Shown here: one piece after another, positions 31,340 to 42,961 of the stretch
Position numbering within the stretch: the stretch's first letter is position 1
Layout of the letters: each line of letters starts with the position of its first letter
Source of the DNA: Ceriagrion tenellum
Lineage: Eukaryota; Arthropoda; Insecta; Odonata; Coenagrionidae
Reading direction: 5' to 3'
NCBI GenBank assembly: GCA_963169105.1
Contig: OY720637.1
Location: 35,583,925-35,647,924 of the forward strand
Length of the DNA stretch: 64,000 nucleotides
Translations under genes and position numbers: made by a program
Notes under the pieces: model-generated
Database searches by the model: none
Seen by the model: the letters and a program-made list of their open reading frames with translations, nothing else
What the model was told of the DNA's origin: nothing

Positions 31340-32045
31340 TCAATCCTAAGATCGGTTGACTGCAGCCTTCCTCCCTTCCTTATCTAATGCCTGGTCCACT
31401 ACCTCCTGGTATCTCTTTCTATGTATTTTCCTCTTTATTTGGTCTATGGACTTATTCCTGGGTCTTCCTCTGGGGACAATTCCCTCTATATTGCCTTCAA
31501 TTATGTTCTTCGCAAACCCATTGTGTCTCAGTGTGTGTCCAATCCATCTCGTTTTTCTTTTCTGTATGGGGTTCCATATGGTCCTCTACTCTTCTTTACA
31601 CTTCACAATTTCTTTTTTGTCCGTCCATTTTATCTCCAGCATCCTCCTCCAGCACCAGGTTTCGAAGGCTTCTAGTCTCTTCTGGTCAGCTTTTCCAATG
31701 GTCTATGCTTCCGATCCATAGTGTGCCATGCTCCACACGAAGGTTTTTACAGACTGGTTTGTAGTCCCATCTTCTTTGAGCACAGCAGTTGACTTTTTCC
31801 CATGAACGATCTTCATGGGAAAAAGTCAACTGCTGAGATTCTTCGCTTGATGTCCGTTGTACTTCTTCCGTCCCACGTGATGGTGCTTCCGAGATAGGTG
31901 AAGGAATCCACTTGCTCTAATTTCTCTCCTCTCAAGGTGACTTTTTCATTCATCTTCTCTCTTTCGCATACCATTGTTTTATTCTTAGATTTTAGTTTCT
32001 TCGAGTTTAGTCTCCCTGTAGTTATAGGCCTCGATAGAATATCTG
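31340..32045 (-). pseudogene. LINE-V thumb and C-terminus
   Basis: Minus-strand reading gives MNEKVTLRGEKLEQVDSFTY, LGSTITWDGRSTTDIKRRI, then FVWSMAHYGSEA and RLEAFETWCWRRMLEIKWTD, then a REDPGIS-type tail region. This is the order YLGS - DIKRRI - YGSE.W - AFE.W.WRRM of a non-LTR ORF2 thumb and C-terminus. A perfect 24-bp palindrome (31783-31835) sits where 10-20 residues between RRI and the FVWS block would be. A second copy begins at 63745. Confidence 0.8.
31783..31835. repeat. Perfect 24-bp stem palindrome inside LINE-V
   Basis: 31783-31806 and 31812-31835 are exact inverted copies (CAGCAGTTGACTTTTTCCCA... and its complement) around a 5-base loop CGATC. It replaces ordinary LINE coding sequence. 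The sequence is not a known transposon end and has no flanking duplication. Confidence 0.9.
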
Positions 32046-33035
32046 AACCTTACTGTCGTTTTTTATTGTTTAAGCGTGTTCTCTCGTTGGGAGTATAATA
32101 GCTTGGGATTTTGTTGCATGGAATTGGCCTCCTATCGCTAATCTAATCTCATTCTTTTTCCTAATTTAAGCAAATAATCGCGTGTCGTGCAAACTATCTT
32201 GTAGTGGCCATAAGAGCTAATAATTCAATAGCGATATTCGTAACTGATTTCTTTCAGAAATACGTTTCTCTCTTCAAAAATATACCAATATTATTACATA
32301 AGTATCGATTATAACCTCTCGAATGAATAACAAACGCTAAAATGTCAGTTGAATACATTAATATCCTTTAAATTGATTGTAGAAGAATGTCAAATCATTT
32401 AAATATGTTCCATTCATTAGTGTTTAGTGCACAAAAGTATCCACTACATTTTTCGATTTCGCGCCATGAAATCATTTTGCGTTAATTGTTCGATAAATTC
32501 TTAATTACATAATAGAAATGGCAAATTGAGTCGTGTTCTTTTACCAGTTTACTCTCTCTTACAAAATAATGGTATACTGATGGTTTCTAAACCTCATCTT
32601 AAGAATTGAATTATTTAAGCTAATCTAAAACTTCGAAGCATCGCGGTGGCGCCATGAATCCGTACGAGAGTTAAAGCAATAATGGTGTATGCAAAACTCA
32701 AATTTGCGTATGAGTGCGCAAAAATCCATTGAAATCTTGCGGAAGGTAGGTGCATTGAATAGAAAATGTTGAAGTAGTTTTTGAATTTGAGAGAAGGAGA
32801 TGGACGCGAGTCAAAGTTTGGTGACATTAGTTCGCATTCGCTCCGGCAAAATTTTTATCATGAGCCAGATGGGACGAAATCCCGTTCAATCGTCAAAGAT
32901 TTATCGATTGTTCAATTAGCAACATTTTGACGTGTCGTAACTGGAGATTCAAACGCCTGCATATTGTGTGGCAGATGCTCGCTGAGCCTTTGCGGGTAAC
33001 AGATTTATACTTTTTCTTTCCTTCTGGATATATGT
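32046..33035. other. No feature supported
   Basis: AT-rich sequence between LINE-V and LINE-B pieces. No recognised element or domain. Confidence 0.45.
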
Positions 33036-33039
33036 TATT

Positions 33040-34180
33040 CGAGATGTGGGTGTAGAGAAGGTAAGGTGGACGGAGAGGAAGACTAACGTGGAAGTGCTTG
33101 AGACGGTCGGCGAGGAAAGGAAACTTCTGATTGAAGTCTAGAATAGGCGGTGTAGGTGGCTGGAGGATGTAATATGGGTTGCTGAAGAGTGATAGAGGGG
33201 CGGTTGTGGGCAAGCGGGGTAGGGGAAGAATGAGAATAGGTTTCATGGACGGGATGAAGAAGGGTAGATCATATGCTGAGGCGAAATAAAAAAAATGAAA
33301 ATAGAATTTTAAGCATGCTTTTTAAAAAAATGTTATTGAAAAATCTAAAAAAAGAAATATGGGGAAAAAAGAAAGCGTGGGGCGCTCTTTCATATTCGAT
33401 ATCGACATGAATTCATTTAACGTGAAGATTTTGATTTTTAATGGAGTAGAGAGCTTCAATATTCAATTTCTAGATAATCTTCAAATGAACTTAAGTTAAG
33501 GTGCAAAATATAAATGATGTCGCGCCCCACGCTTTTCGTTGTGGTCTTATCATCGTGTGGCTGATTTCCTTGAATTGAATATAATTATTTCAAGTAGAAG
33601 GCTAAATTTTCATTCACTCGAGAAGCATGCTATTTTTTCTTTTTTATACGATGTTAAGATATTTCTGTTTTTAGATTTATAAAATATTTTTTTTAAAAGC
33701 ATGCTTAAAAATTCTCTTTTTCTTTTTTTACTTTTTAGTCCTAGTCAATACAATTTAAAAAACAACAAGATGTAATATCAACATGTTATTTACTAGGACT
33801 GTTTAATAAAAACATTCGCCAGCTCGATGGGCTCGATGCGACGACTCTGATAGACCCACGGGACGTGTGTCGGATGCTTTACCACTATCCTGACTCGATT
33901 CTTAATTTCTAGCGAATGAAGTGGTAAGTATTTAGGGTAAAATGAAGTGGTAACCATGGACCAATGGATCCATGGAATAGAGAGTTAAAGAAAAGCACGG
34001 AGAAAGGATATACTCGAGCGAGATAGGCCCCTGAAAGTGTAGATATCCGGGAGGAGATTATGACATTCCACAAATCCTACCTTAACTGGTAAAATACTTT
34101 AAACAAGTAATAATAATATTATTTTATTCAGCATCAGAAGACGATGTAATTTTGAAACCGGTCGCGGATGAATAAATGGA
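33040..34180 (+). pseudogene. LINE-B 3' part split by an insertion
   Basis: 33040-33286 follows the LINE-B C-terminus (GAGATGTGGGTGTAGAGAAGG, ATAGGTTTCATGGACGGGAT, TCATATGCTGAGGCGAAA). The expected continuation AAGGATATACT.GAG..GATAGGCCC appears only at about 34000, followed by CCACAAATCCTACCTTAACTGG. About 700 bp lies between, including the inverted-repeat element at 33287-33738. 34100-34180 (GATGTAATTTTGAAACCGG) resembles sequence behind the copy at 22252, so it may belong to the LINE 3' end. Confidence 0.7.
33287..33738. mobile_element. AT-rich inverted-repeat element in LINE-B
   Basis: Arms of about 75 bp with moderate identity share TTTTAAGCATGCTTTT, then AAATCTAAAAA.AGAAATAT. A second inner inverted pair is AAAGCGTGGGGCGC (33372-33385) and GCGCCCCACGCTTT (33522-33535). 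It starts exactly where the LINE-B reading stops. A poly-A-rich junction hides any target duplication. Confidence 0.6.
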
Positions 34181-34184
34181 TATT

Positions 34185-35072
34185 TTTGGAACAATCCGTG
34201 ATTCTCATTGGGCTGTGTAGCTAGATTTGATCTCCATTGCCCTTCAATTTCGGCTTATTTTTACGCTTTGTAATCTGAATGTTCAGCGTGGGATTCCATA
34301 ACGGACGCTCGCTGAATATGCTGTTTGGCGAGTCCCAGTGTTGAGATAGGCCGGCCAACTTGGAACGAGTCGTGGCGACGAAGTATCCACGGTGACTGCT
34401 TCGGCGCACGTGATTCACTTCGTAATTCCAGAGTTCGCACAGCCTTGAACTTTTGTCTTATTGTTTTTTCGTTCTCTCTCTCTTTCTCGCGTCTTAAAAG
34501 TTGGGGAAGCGTGACTACCACGGAGTCATGTTCAGGTGCTGAACGAAAGACACTTCTTTTTTTTTTTCAAATGGGCAGAGCTCGGGCTAAGAGAGGGGAA
34601 AAAAAAGGCCGGCTGGTTAAGTCTCCGTCCATCATGGTGTCTGGAATCGCGGAATTTCAGATCGGATATTAGAAGAAATTCCCATTTTTATCTTTTAAAA
34701 AAATTTTATGTTGAAGTTGTCGTGTGGATGATTTCGAATTTTCTGTTTCTGGAGCTTCTCCGTTGTCACGTTGCGTCGCTTTCCAACTTTTCGACTGAAA
34801 ACTACACTACCATTGCAATGAAACAGCCATTTAGATTTGGCTGTTTTATTTCAATTGAGTTCTCTGCCTCAAAGTTTTTGGTAACATCGAGATAAAGACA
34901 TTTAGAATTGTTTTTAGTACAGGAAATGATTCAGTTGCTAATTAGCCTAAAGCTTCCTGTAGGTAATGTTGTAAACTTGCTCCCAACGTGTCTTTAAAAA
35001 TAATTATTTTTCGTGAACTAATCTTTATTTCGAATTAAATCAAATGAATGTTTTCATCTATAGGTTTAGGAG
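34185..35072. other. No gene seen
   Basis: Mixed sequence. Overlapping frames at 34221-34895 on both strands are uninformative. No domain or repeat recognised. Confidence 0.45.
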
Positions 35073-35074
35073 GT

Positions 35075-35330
35075 GGTGGCTATATCTTCCTCTAGTATAA
35101 CCTTTTTCGCCTCTGCGTACGATCTACCCTTCTTCATCCCATCCATACAATCTATTCCTTACCTTTCCTTTCCCCGCTTGCCTAACATCCTTCCCTCCAT
35201 CACACTCTTCAGCAACCCATCACCCTTTATTACATCCTCCAGCCACCTACGCTGCCTATTGCGGATTTCATTCAGAAGTTTTCTTTCCTCGCCTACTATC
35301 TCAAGCATTTATTCGTTATTCTTTCTTTGA
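35075..35330 (-). pseudogene. LINE-B C-terminal fragment
   Basis: Antisense of LINE-B: CTTCCTCTAGTATAACC, TTTTCGCCTCTGCGTACG, ATCTACCCTTCTTCATCCC, CACACTCTTCAGCAACCC and CGGATTTCATTCAGAAGTTT parallel 21986-22200 read backwards. Coding order on the minus strand is GEERKLLNEIR - GLLKSVIEG - MDGMKKGRSYAEAK. It lacks both the upstream RT and the 3' tail. Confidence 0.7.
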
Positions 35331-35590
35331 GTTATTACAACAACTTAATAACATAAAAATCCATTTCTTTATAAAGTAATACAAATTACATTCAGATTAC
35401 TGAATATGGTTCAATATCACTTATACCTTATGCATGCTTAGAATGCATCTAAACTTTGAAGGTTTGAGTATATATAGACACATATTAAACAATGTCTCAT
35501 CATCATATGACGAATAACTTGCAGATTATTAAATGCAGTTTAATGTCTCGTCTACCTAGTACACTCTTGTAATATATCTAAACTTTGAAC
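35331..35590. other. No feature supported
   Basis: AT-rich spacer between LINE-B and the foldback. It shows loose internal repetition of AAACTTTGAA and ATATCTAAAC words. Confidence 0.4.
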
Positions 35591-35805
35591 AATTTGGTAT
35601 GCATTTTGAATGAATAGGGTAAACTTTGTTTTTCCACAATGAATTTAATGATATACGACTATGTTTTCGACGATTGACGTCATCATCAGGTCTTGATGTG
35701 GCACGTCTCATGATGACGTCAATCGTCGAAACCATGGTCGTAAGTCATTAAATTCATTGTGGAAAAACAAAGTTTACCCTATTCATTCAAAATGCATACC
35801 AAATT
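35591..35805. mobile_element. Foldback with CRE octamers in both arms
   Basis: The arms 35591-35690 and 35708-35805 are inverted copies with only a few mismatches, around a 17-bp loop. They begin AATTTGGTATGCATTTTGAA and reach CGACGATTGACGTCATCATC. The CRE octamer TGACGTCA occurs in each arm (35675-35682 and 35714-35721). Sequence right of the right arm (CCATAAAGTATCGCCGG...CCACCAA) is shared with the partial relative at 21021-21115, so the family is longer than the hairpin. Confidence 0.85.
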
Positions 35806-36720
35806 CCATAAAGTATCGCCGGAAACCACCAAATTGGTATGCATTGATTCATATAAATCAGTTTCTGTTCAACAAATGACAAATAACGTGCTGATGACTA
35901 AACTTTCCTGAAAGTGCGCGAGCGTTCAATGCTATTCTCGTGTAAATAACACCCCTCGGGTGACAAATCGTACATGAATCGTTAATGGAGAAATTTGGTC
36001 ATGTAATACAGCTGTTTGGCCAACACGCCCGTCTCTTGAATCTCAAATGTCTTGTGGAAAGTTCCTGTATCCCGTGCCCAGAGTGGGTGGGTGTTCCTTG
36101 TCTTTAGTACTAATACGTTTGCCAAGTGCCTTCATCTGTTAAAACATCCTTGACCTCGTTGAGTGTCGGATATGTCGAGCTGGGATGGTGAAGTGGATAC
36201 TTATAAGAATTAAGTTAAAGAGTTTTAAAACTCTCAGATTATTTCTTATTCTTTCGAAAAAGTGACTAACAATTATTCTTTTGAGCTGGCTTGAGTTTCT
36301 TTTTACCGACGCTTTGCAGCTGCTGTTAAAATATCGGGAAAAGAATATTCACGCTAACCAAGTTCATTCCTTTATATGTACGTACTTGAGGAAATAGACC
36401 CTTCTGGCGATGAACCTTGGTTTGGTTACTTGAGGAAATTTGAATTTTATTTTGATTTGTTTATAACTTGTAATGTATTGACTCGATTCTAGCGCGAAAA
36501 TCGGAATCAGAATAGAGTACTTCAATGGGTGAAAAATCAATTCCGATTCCGGTAATATTATCTAGCACAAACTTGTGTGTGTACGACCGTGCTTTCAACG
36601 ATCATATGTATTTTCGCGCCACGTACTCGTGAAAACAAAAAAAATTCAATCGGCGTAGTTCGAGGTAAATGGCATACTATTTTCTAAGTGTGTTGTAAGT
36701 AGTTGTTACAAAGTTGTTGG
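35806..36720. other. No gene seen; possible worn hAT left end
   Basis: AT-rich. Around 36500-36570 there are repeated ATTCCGATTCCGG / CGGAATCAGAAT words, like the subterminal words of some hAT elements, just upstream of a BED-finger frame. No clear terminal repeat. Confidence 0.4.
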
Positions 36721-36724
36721 TTGA

Positions 36725-36970
36725 TTGTGCATTGTAATGTCAGAAGTTTGGAATCATTTTAATATTGAGCCTATAAATGATCAGTATGCCGAATGTGTAG
36801 ACTGCTGCGCAATAATTTCCCGAGGTGGAAAGCAACAAACAAAATGTATTGTGAAACCCATCTTGCTCTTCGCCATGTTGGTCGAGTGTGAATCTTATTC
36901 AGGCTGGGATGAAAATTTTAGGTTTAAGGTGACTCGACGGTTTGTGGTTGTTCTCGTCTCTCATTCATAA
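36725..36970 (+). pseudogene. BED zinc-finger remnant (hAT transposase N-terminus?)
   Basis: From the second methionine the frame reads MSEVWNHFNIEPINDQYAEC, then VDCCAIISRGGKQQTK. Family knowledge: a BED finger has an aromatic VW.HF start, C-x2-C about 15-20 residues on, an I..GG...T stretch and then H-x3-5-H. The aromatic start, C-x2-C and SRGGKQQT are present, but the histidine pair is missing: after QQTK the frame turns to unrelated text. BED fingers head many hAT transposases and some domesticated host genes. Here the truncation suggests a dead hAT copy. Confidence 0.5.
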
Positions 36971-36974
36971 GTGT

Positions 36975-37782
36975 TCGGAAGAAATATATATTCCGGTTAT
37001 TTCTCATCATTAAAAGAAAGCATCCGCTAGAAAATGTTACCCGATCAAATTAAGAGTGTGTTGTTTGAGAAGACCAGTTTCGACCCGATTTATACCTCGA
37101 GTCCAATCGATTTTTACTTGGGGAGAATGCGATCAGAGTCGTTTCCTGTTGTTACTTATTCTTGGTCTGCGTTGAGACAGTTTTTTTTATTATGAGGAAG
37201 GAGTATGTGCATAGATTGAAAGCAGTTTGAGCCGTGGGAAAGAAGAGACGGATTGCGAGAAGGAGAAGAAGAGGAAGGACGAATGGAAAGCCGAAGAAGT
37301 GTTAAATTAGATGCGATTGAGAGAGACAGGAAGTTGTGGAAGGAATTTCAACGGGGCAGAATAAACATGGGGAGCAGACATTGTAAGTAGTGAGATGTTG
37401 AAGACCGTGAGAGAAGGAATTATGGCTGTCAAGCGGAGAGAGAGAGAGAGATGGCGTAAAAAAGGATGGAACGACGGGTCCAGGGAAGGTTGAACCTTTT
37501 AGAATGTGAAGAAGGAAACAGCTTTCGGTAAAAAGGTGTTAATGTCGCACAGATGTCTGTTGGAAGCGACTGGTTATGCGCAAATTCTCGCGAGGACCCT
37601 CCAAAACTTAGCGTTTTGTGTTTGAATAAAATATTTTATAAAAAAAATACGTTACAAGGAGAGGGAATGTTGAAGAAAATTGTAGAGGGGAGAACACTAG
37701 GTAAGGGGCAATTCAAGTATTACGTTAGACCATTTTGGGGGCGGAGGGGTTGGGATCAACTTACATTGTCTTATGGACATCT
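36975..37782. other. No gene seen; purine-rich stretch
   Basis: 37190-37480 is strongly purine-rich on the plus strand, ending in a short GA run at 37437-37452. Reading frames are K/R/E-rich with stops and match nothing with confidence. Confidence 0.45.
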
Positions 37783-38165
37783 ACACCTACATACTACCCC
37801 ACGGGCCGCCGCTTTGGCGTGCGGCAGAGGGTGTTATGTCACCAGCCGTTAAAAGATGTAAGGGATAAGGTTTTGAGAGGAGAACTGGTGACTTGTATTA
37901 TGAGTGTGTGTTTAGAGGAGCTCAGTTCTTATTGTGGTCGCTTATTGTGCGCGGAAAGAACAAGTTTTTGTACCTATCTGTTCGGCAGTGTATCTCTAGT
38001 ATTTTATAGCTGCTGTCAGACCTACAGATGCAGTGAGGCGTCATGATAATATTGTCTGTGTCGCTCTGAAACACACCAGGTCTGAATTTCTCAAGCAACC
38101 TAAGCCGAGCGTGTTTCCTCCGAGTCTCTTGGGGCTCCCATTTTAATCCCTCTAAAAGTCGTGAG
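37783..38165 (-). pseudogene. LINE-L 3' portion with tail
   Basis: Starts at the tail (ACATCTACACCTACATACTACC at 37779-37800) and runs on the minus strand through CTGCCGCACGCC, CCTTATCCCTTACATC, CTTTCCGCGCACAATAAGCG and TACACTGCCGAACAGATAGG to GGAGCCCCAAGAGACTCGG near 38135. The minus-strand frame includes CRTDRYKNLFFPRTISDHN, the terminal Jockey/CR1-type block. It is the most readable LINE-L copy in the window. Confidence 0.78.
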
Positions 38166-39330
38166 ACACTTTATGTTCGCTCGTAGCAGTTTTTAACGAA
38201 GTGTGCTGATTTTATTTGTATTTTATTAATTTTTATGGTTAAATCTTTAACACCAGGGTCCCAAGTATATAAAGGAAGAGGATAGGAATTCTGAACGATT
38301 TGAGTAGAGGAAGACGATATTAGGAATTTAATTCTTATTTCGTCCTCTTCTTCAGTCTTCGTCTTCTTCATCAGTATTTATTAGGACGACATTAGGGATC
38401 TTATGGTGGATCATGTAGAGGAGGGAGAGCAGAACGATATGCCAGAAATTAGGACGTGAGAATATGTGCTATCCATAAACCTACCAACCAGCTGTTAGAG
38501 AACTGAAATGAAAATGGGTCACGTGCGAAGCGAAGGCATATTGCTTCCTGTTTTTGTGTGTTGTGTTGTTGTGCAGCAAATGCACCTGTCGAAGAAGTGA
38601 AATGTTTCGGCAGTCTCTGTTGATCAGTGCCTATCTTTCATGTTCACAGTGTCATGAATAAGTGTTCGACGAGGTGGAAGATATCACGATGGATCTACGA
38701 GTAAATTAAACGAGTAAATGAATACAAAAATAACAATGTATAGCCAGCCTGTTTTTGGGGCATCATCATGTTTCAGGACGTGTAACTGTCAATATAATTT
38801 CATTACATGAATAATACTCGCTGTAAAAACGTCAGAATACAATAACAGAATTAAACAGTAAATTTACCTATTTTCATTGCATGTATAATAATCTAAATTA
38901 AAAGTATCAGAAGTAGAGAATACCAATAATAAACATCAGAATTTACAGAGGATCAGTTGACCTTAATTTCAATTACAAACAAGGTCTTATGTGTGTGTAA
39001 TATGAGCAAATCAACTTTCTGTGTATCCTTTAATGTACAGGTTCGTAAATGGTGTAACAATTCAACGCCAGGAATCTAAAAATGGTTTTTCCACACTTTC
39101 GTATTGTAATAACCAAGTTTTTAGATTATTTGAGAATAACCTCATATTATTAGTGTTTTGGATATTTTATGGTAACTTTTTGAACATTTTTGGGCCCCTT
39201 TAAACATAACTACGTTTAAATACCGTTAATATGTGTCTAGGATTAGAATAAACATTTTTTCGCAGACTGTAGGGATATGTATTATCAGTTACTGTTGTAG
39301 CTTTACTAATTTTTGCATAAAATAATTTAA
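38166..39330. other. No feature supported
   Basis: AT-rich. Nothing recognised apart from local TCTTCGTCTTCTTCA-type low complexity near 38345-38370. Confidence 0.45.
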
Positions 39331-40794
39331 TCTTCTTATATATAAAAAAATCAGCCTGCAGCCTGCGCTTGTTTGTCTCCGCAAAACTTGAGAATGGGTG
39401 GACCGATTTGGCTTATTCTTTTTTTTGAATGTTTCAAATGGTCAGAAAAAGGTTTATTTGGAAATAAAAAGTGATTAATGGTCACCGGTTTGAATCCAGA
39501 CGAGTCAATGGGTTTCCATTAGAAATACATATAAAGTTCATTTTTGATGCCTGCAGACCATTTTTATTTTGCATATTTAAATCAGAAATAATGGTCCCAC
39601 AGAGTCGCGATGAAAGCCATTGTAAAGAAAAATGAATGAAAATTCTTTTTTCTGTAATGAATTTTTGTTTTCAAACTGATTTTATATAAATTTTGAAAAA
39701 ACATTCATAAAATTGCTGAAAATTGATCGACTTAGGCTCTATGTCTCCTTGACGACCGATAGAATTGTTGAAGCCGGCCCTCATATGGATATAAGATGAA
39801 AAAGGCTCATGATGTGTCATTAGAAAAGTAGTTTTAATACCATTAGTGGGGTTGGATTGGATATTTGCGGAGGTGACTGACCACTAAGGTCATTTGCGTC
39901 ATATGGGAACAGGCAAGGGAGGAACCCGGCTTCACCATTAGCCTGCTCTTAGCGAGAGGCGCCACAGTTGAACGTCTTATCCGACAGATTTGGAAATGCC
40001 CTCCACAAGGCACTGAAGTAGGTATCGGGTGTCCTCAGAAAAATATCCTACCCTGCAGGGATTTGAGCCCTATAGTATGGGAAAGAACAAACACCCGAAA
40101 AAAACAGAAGAGTGCCCTGGGTGCAACTCTCCGTCATAATGACCGAATTTTACTGGCTCGGGAAAAAATTTCAGTGAAGTGGCTTCTTGATATGTATAAT
40201 TTAGTGACTAACCGGGTAAATTCCACTTCGTCAAATACCCTAAAAATAAGATATGGTGAGTAGACCTTTATTTAATGAGTAAAACTACGAATATGCCGTT
40301 AGATATTTAATGTGATACATTATGCATTGAACCGATTTGCCGTTTTCATTTGAATTATTTGGATAACATTAATTGCCGTTTGGTTACAATTTATTTACTT
40401 TTTAGATGTCAATTCAGTAGGCTTTTCTTTTTATTTTATTTTCATTTTAAAACGAATTAATTCGAAAGTAAGGTTAAAAGGATCATGTAGGATTTGTTAC
40501 AACTAATTAAAAGAATCTGCTCAGTCGCTACCTTTAAATGAATGGCTGATCAATTAAAAGCGCAGCGTAAAATTATTAACTGTGCTAGCGTTCGGCCTCG
40601 AGTAATTGTCTTGAAAATATGTCAGCCATTGGATCGCTTTGAAGCTGAACATAGCCACATCAACGCAAAGCAGAGTATTAAATAGAATGATGTGTTTTCT
40701 CGGTGAATCTATGTTCGCGATAGTACTTTTATTTATTTTTCCATTCATTTCATGTCAGTCTGAGCCGCAGCGAAGCGTGGCCGGGTTTAGCTAG
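39331..40794 (+). mobile_element. Helitron-like element (non-autonomous)
   Basis: It begins A|TCTTCTTATATATAAAA and ends GGGTTTAGCTAG|T, fitting the Helitron rule of 5'-TC, CTRR-3' and insertion between A and T. An imperfect hairpin (CCGC...GCGTGG) precedes the 3' end by about a dozen bases. The left-end wording (TGGACCGATTTGGCTTATT) is common in insect Helitron-type families (from memory). No Rep/helicase coding is present. A SINE-A copy (39850-40076) is nested inside. Confidence 0.6.
39850..40076 (-). mobile_element. SINE-A copy 2, 5'-truncated
   Basis: Shares GTTGGATTGGATATTTGCGG, AGGTCATTTGCGTCATA, GAGGCGCCACAG, GAACGTCTTATCCGACAG and AGTGCCCTCCACAAGG-like text with copies 1 and 3. The minus-strand head with the A box is missing: the copy stops just past the B-box region (CAGGGATTTGAGCCC on the plus strand). 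It lies inside the Helitron-like element and is therefore younger than it. Confidence 0.75.
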
Positions 40795-42779
40795 TTATTT
40801 TATAAAAATATACGTGCCTTAGAGGGAGTATTTTATGCTTTTGGAATAGCCGGAAGGAGGAATCATATCTACGTTTACCCGTAATAGTTTTTACTATTCC
40901 CTCATGAGATACAACTGCAGGACACATCATATTGGCCCGGTGATTGAGGGCGCACCTCAAACTCTGTTGACGGTTCAGCTGAGAACAGAGGGAAAGGTCT
41001 GGCAAATATAGACTAAACTGTCTCAGAAGATAAGGGCGAATGTGAGTTTGACAATTCATCCTTTTCTTGGATCTATCGATAACGTGAGCGGTGTTATCAT
41101 GTACCTCGTATGACTACTCACCCTCTCCATACTTTTTATCTTCGCTTTTGATTCCATCCAAAACCCTCCCACTGAGTCATTTCCTCTAATAGCATGTTTT
41201 GAATTTTAATTTCCTAACAAGCACCCAATATATTCAGAAACATTATTATCCTCCGAGTTTGGCAAAATAAAACCGTTCAGTTGCATTTTGCGTTTTTTTT
41301 TACGTATTGCTAGTGAATGTGCAAGCTATTTGCTCTCTGTAGTATGGTAATTTCAGTCAAAAGCATCGTAATGAGGTATTTGGGGCACGTCGTGCTTTGA
41401 AGTAGACCTACTAGGTTAACGTTGAACTCTTTAAATTTTCATGTGGTTACTTGAATAAAAGATACATTCTTGTCGGGAGTTGTATTGGGGCCAGGTTGGT
41501 GTAAGAGAGTGGTGTATTGCTTTGATGCGGACTCCAAAATTTGATTGACCTGGAATCCATAGTGTCAACGACCCAAGTATTCGGTTGTTTTTACCCACTT
41601 TTCGCTGCCTCATTTTAATCAGAAGAATGAAAACTGAGCATACGATTGAAAAGTATTCCGTTATTTATTATCATCGTTTTCAGACGGATGGTACATACAT
41701 AGAGTAGTGTATTTATTAATTGTTCTGGGGTCATGCCCCTTTAGAACAAAAAAATATATAGAAATGCGAGTTAGTGAAAAAAAATAAAAAGTATAAATGG
41801 CTAAGACGAATGGAGCAAGTTTGAATGAAACATACGTTTTCACATAGAAATTGTGCTCTGCAAATAATAAGCAGTTCACAAGTATGCAAGGTTAAGAGCG
41901 AAATATTACATGTAATGAAGTTCGAAATTCAGCAAACATGGTCATAATATAAAGATACAACTACAACATTAAGAATCAGAGTGTAAAACATTGTAATATT
42001 TAATTTTGAATATTGAGAGAGCGGGGCTATATTTTGTATGTTTGTAAGCGGAAGATCATTCCACAAATGACACGCTGTTACGATGAATGCATTTTGGAAC
42101 TTAGTTCACTCGTGACGAGGAGAATATAAAAATTCTGAGATTGTTACGTGCAGATTGCTTCGTAAAATTGGAGGGATACTTAATTTTTCTGACGCTCGCT
42201 GATTTTAACAATTAAGAGATAAAAGCTTTTGGTGAAAACATTATAAAGACGGATACTAATCATGAAGAAATCGAGAAAGCGATTTTATACTGCATTTTGA
42301 GTAGTGACAGTAAGATGAAATCTAAGGAAAAGAAAATGATAAAATAGTTGGAAGATTTATAATGGATTTCACAGAAATAGAATCTGAAAGGGGGCATTTT
42401 TTCGGCAAAAGAAGTTTTACATGTCACTCGTGCTCATTGCTTCCCTGAAGAACCATGGAATTAGCAAGCTGCTTTCTAGGCGTTTACCGGTGGAAAGACA
42501 TGAAATAGAGCTGGTGAAACAAAAATGAAGTGTTTTGAAGGACATGCTTGACAGAAAAGACATTAGATGTGGAATTGCACCAACCAAGGGAGCAGTTTCG
42601 TGGGCGGAAGAATTGGTCTGGTATTCTCTGTGCAGGGACCTTATTAGGGGATAGGGAAAAATGATTTGTAGCTGGGCACTCTTATGGATCAGATTCTTAG
42701 TCTCCGCAGAAAGTCGCTGCTTAAGAAGTTAGTTTGGGGTCTTCGTTGTGGACAGGAGGCCTTTGGCATGTATTAATTT
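40795..42779. other. No feature supported (2 kb)
   Basis: AT-rich, no recognised repeat family or domain. A candidate for unique sequence. Confidence 0.45.
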
Positions 42780-42961
42780 CGCCTTCTACGGTACTTCTTA
42801 TTGTACAAACAAATGCATCATATAATATTCTATAAAATGAATGGAATTATGGCAATTTCAATTTCCCGTTAATCATACAATTTGTGTCTTTATACGGGAC
42901 AATTTTCCTCATGAAGAGTTCATTCATTCGTTTTTACAATAAAATGTGCCGTGTATCGGCC
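42780..42961. mobile_element. Small MITE, second copy of the 58.8-kb family
   Basis: The right end ATTCGTTTTTACAATAAAAT, GTGCCGTGTATCGGCC and the left end GCCTTCTACGGTAC, TTATTGTACAAACAAATG are inverted to each other and match 58825-59025. Less well preserved. No confident target duplication. Confidence 0.6.
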
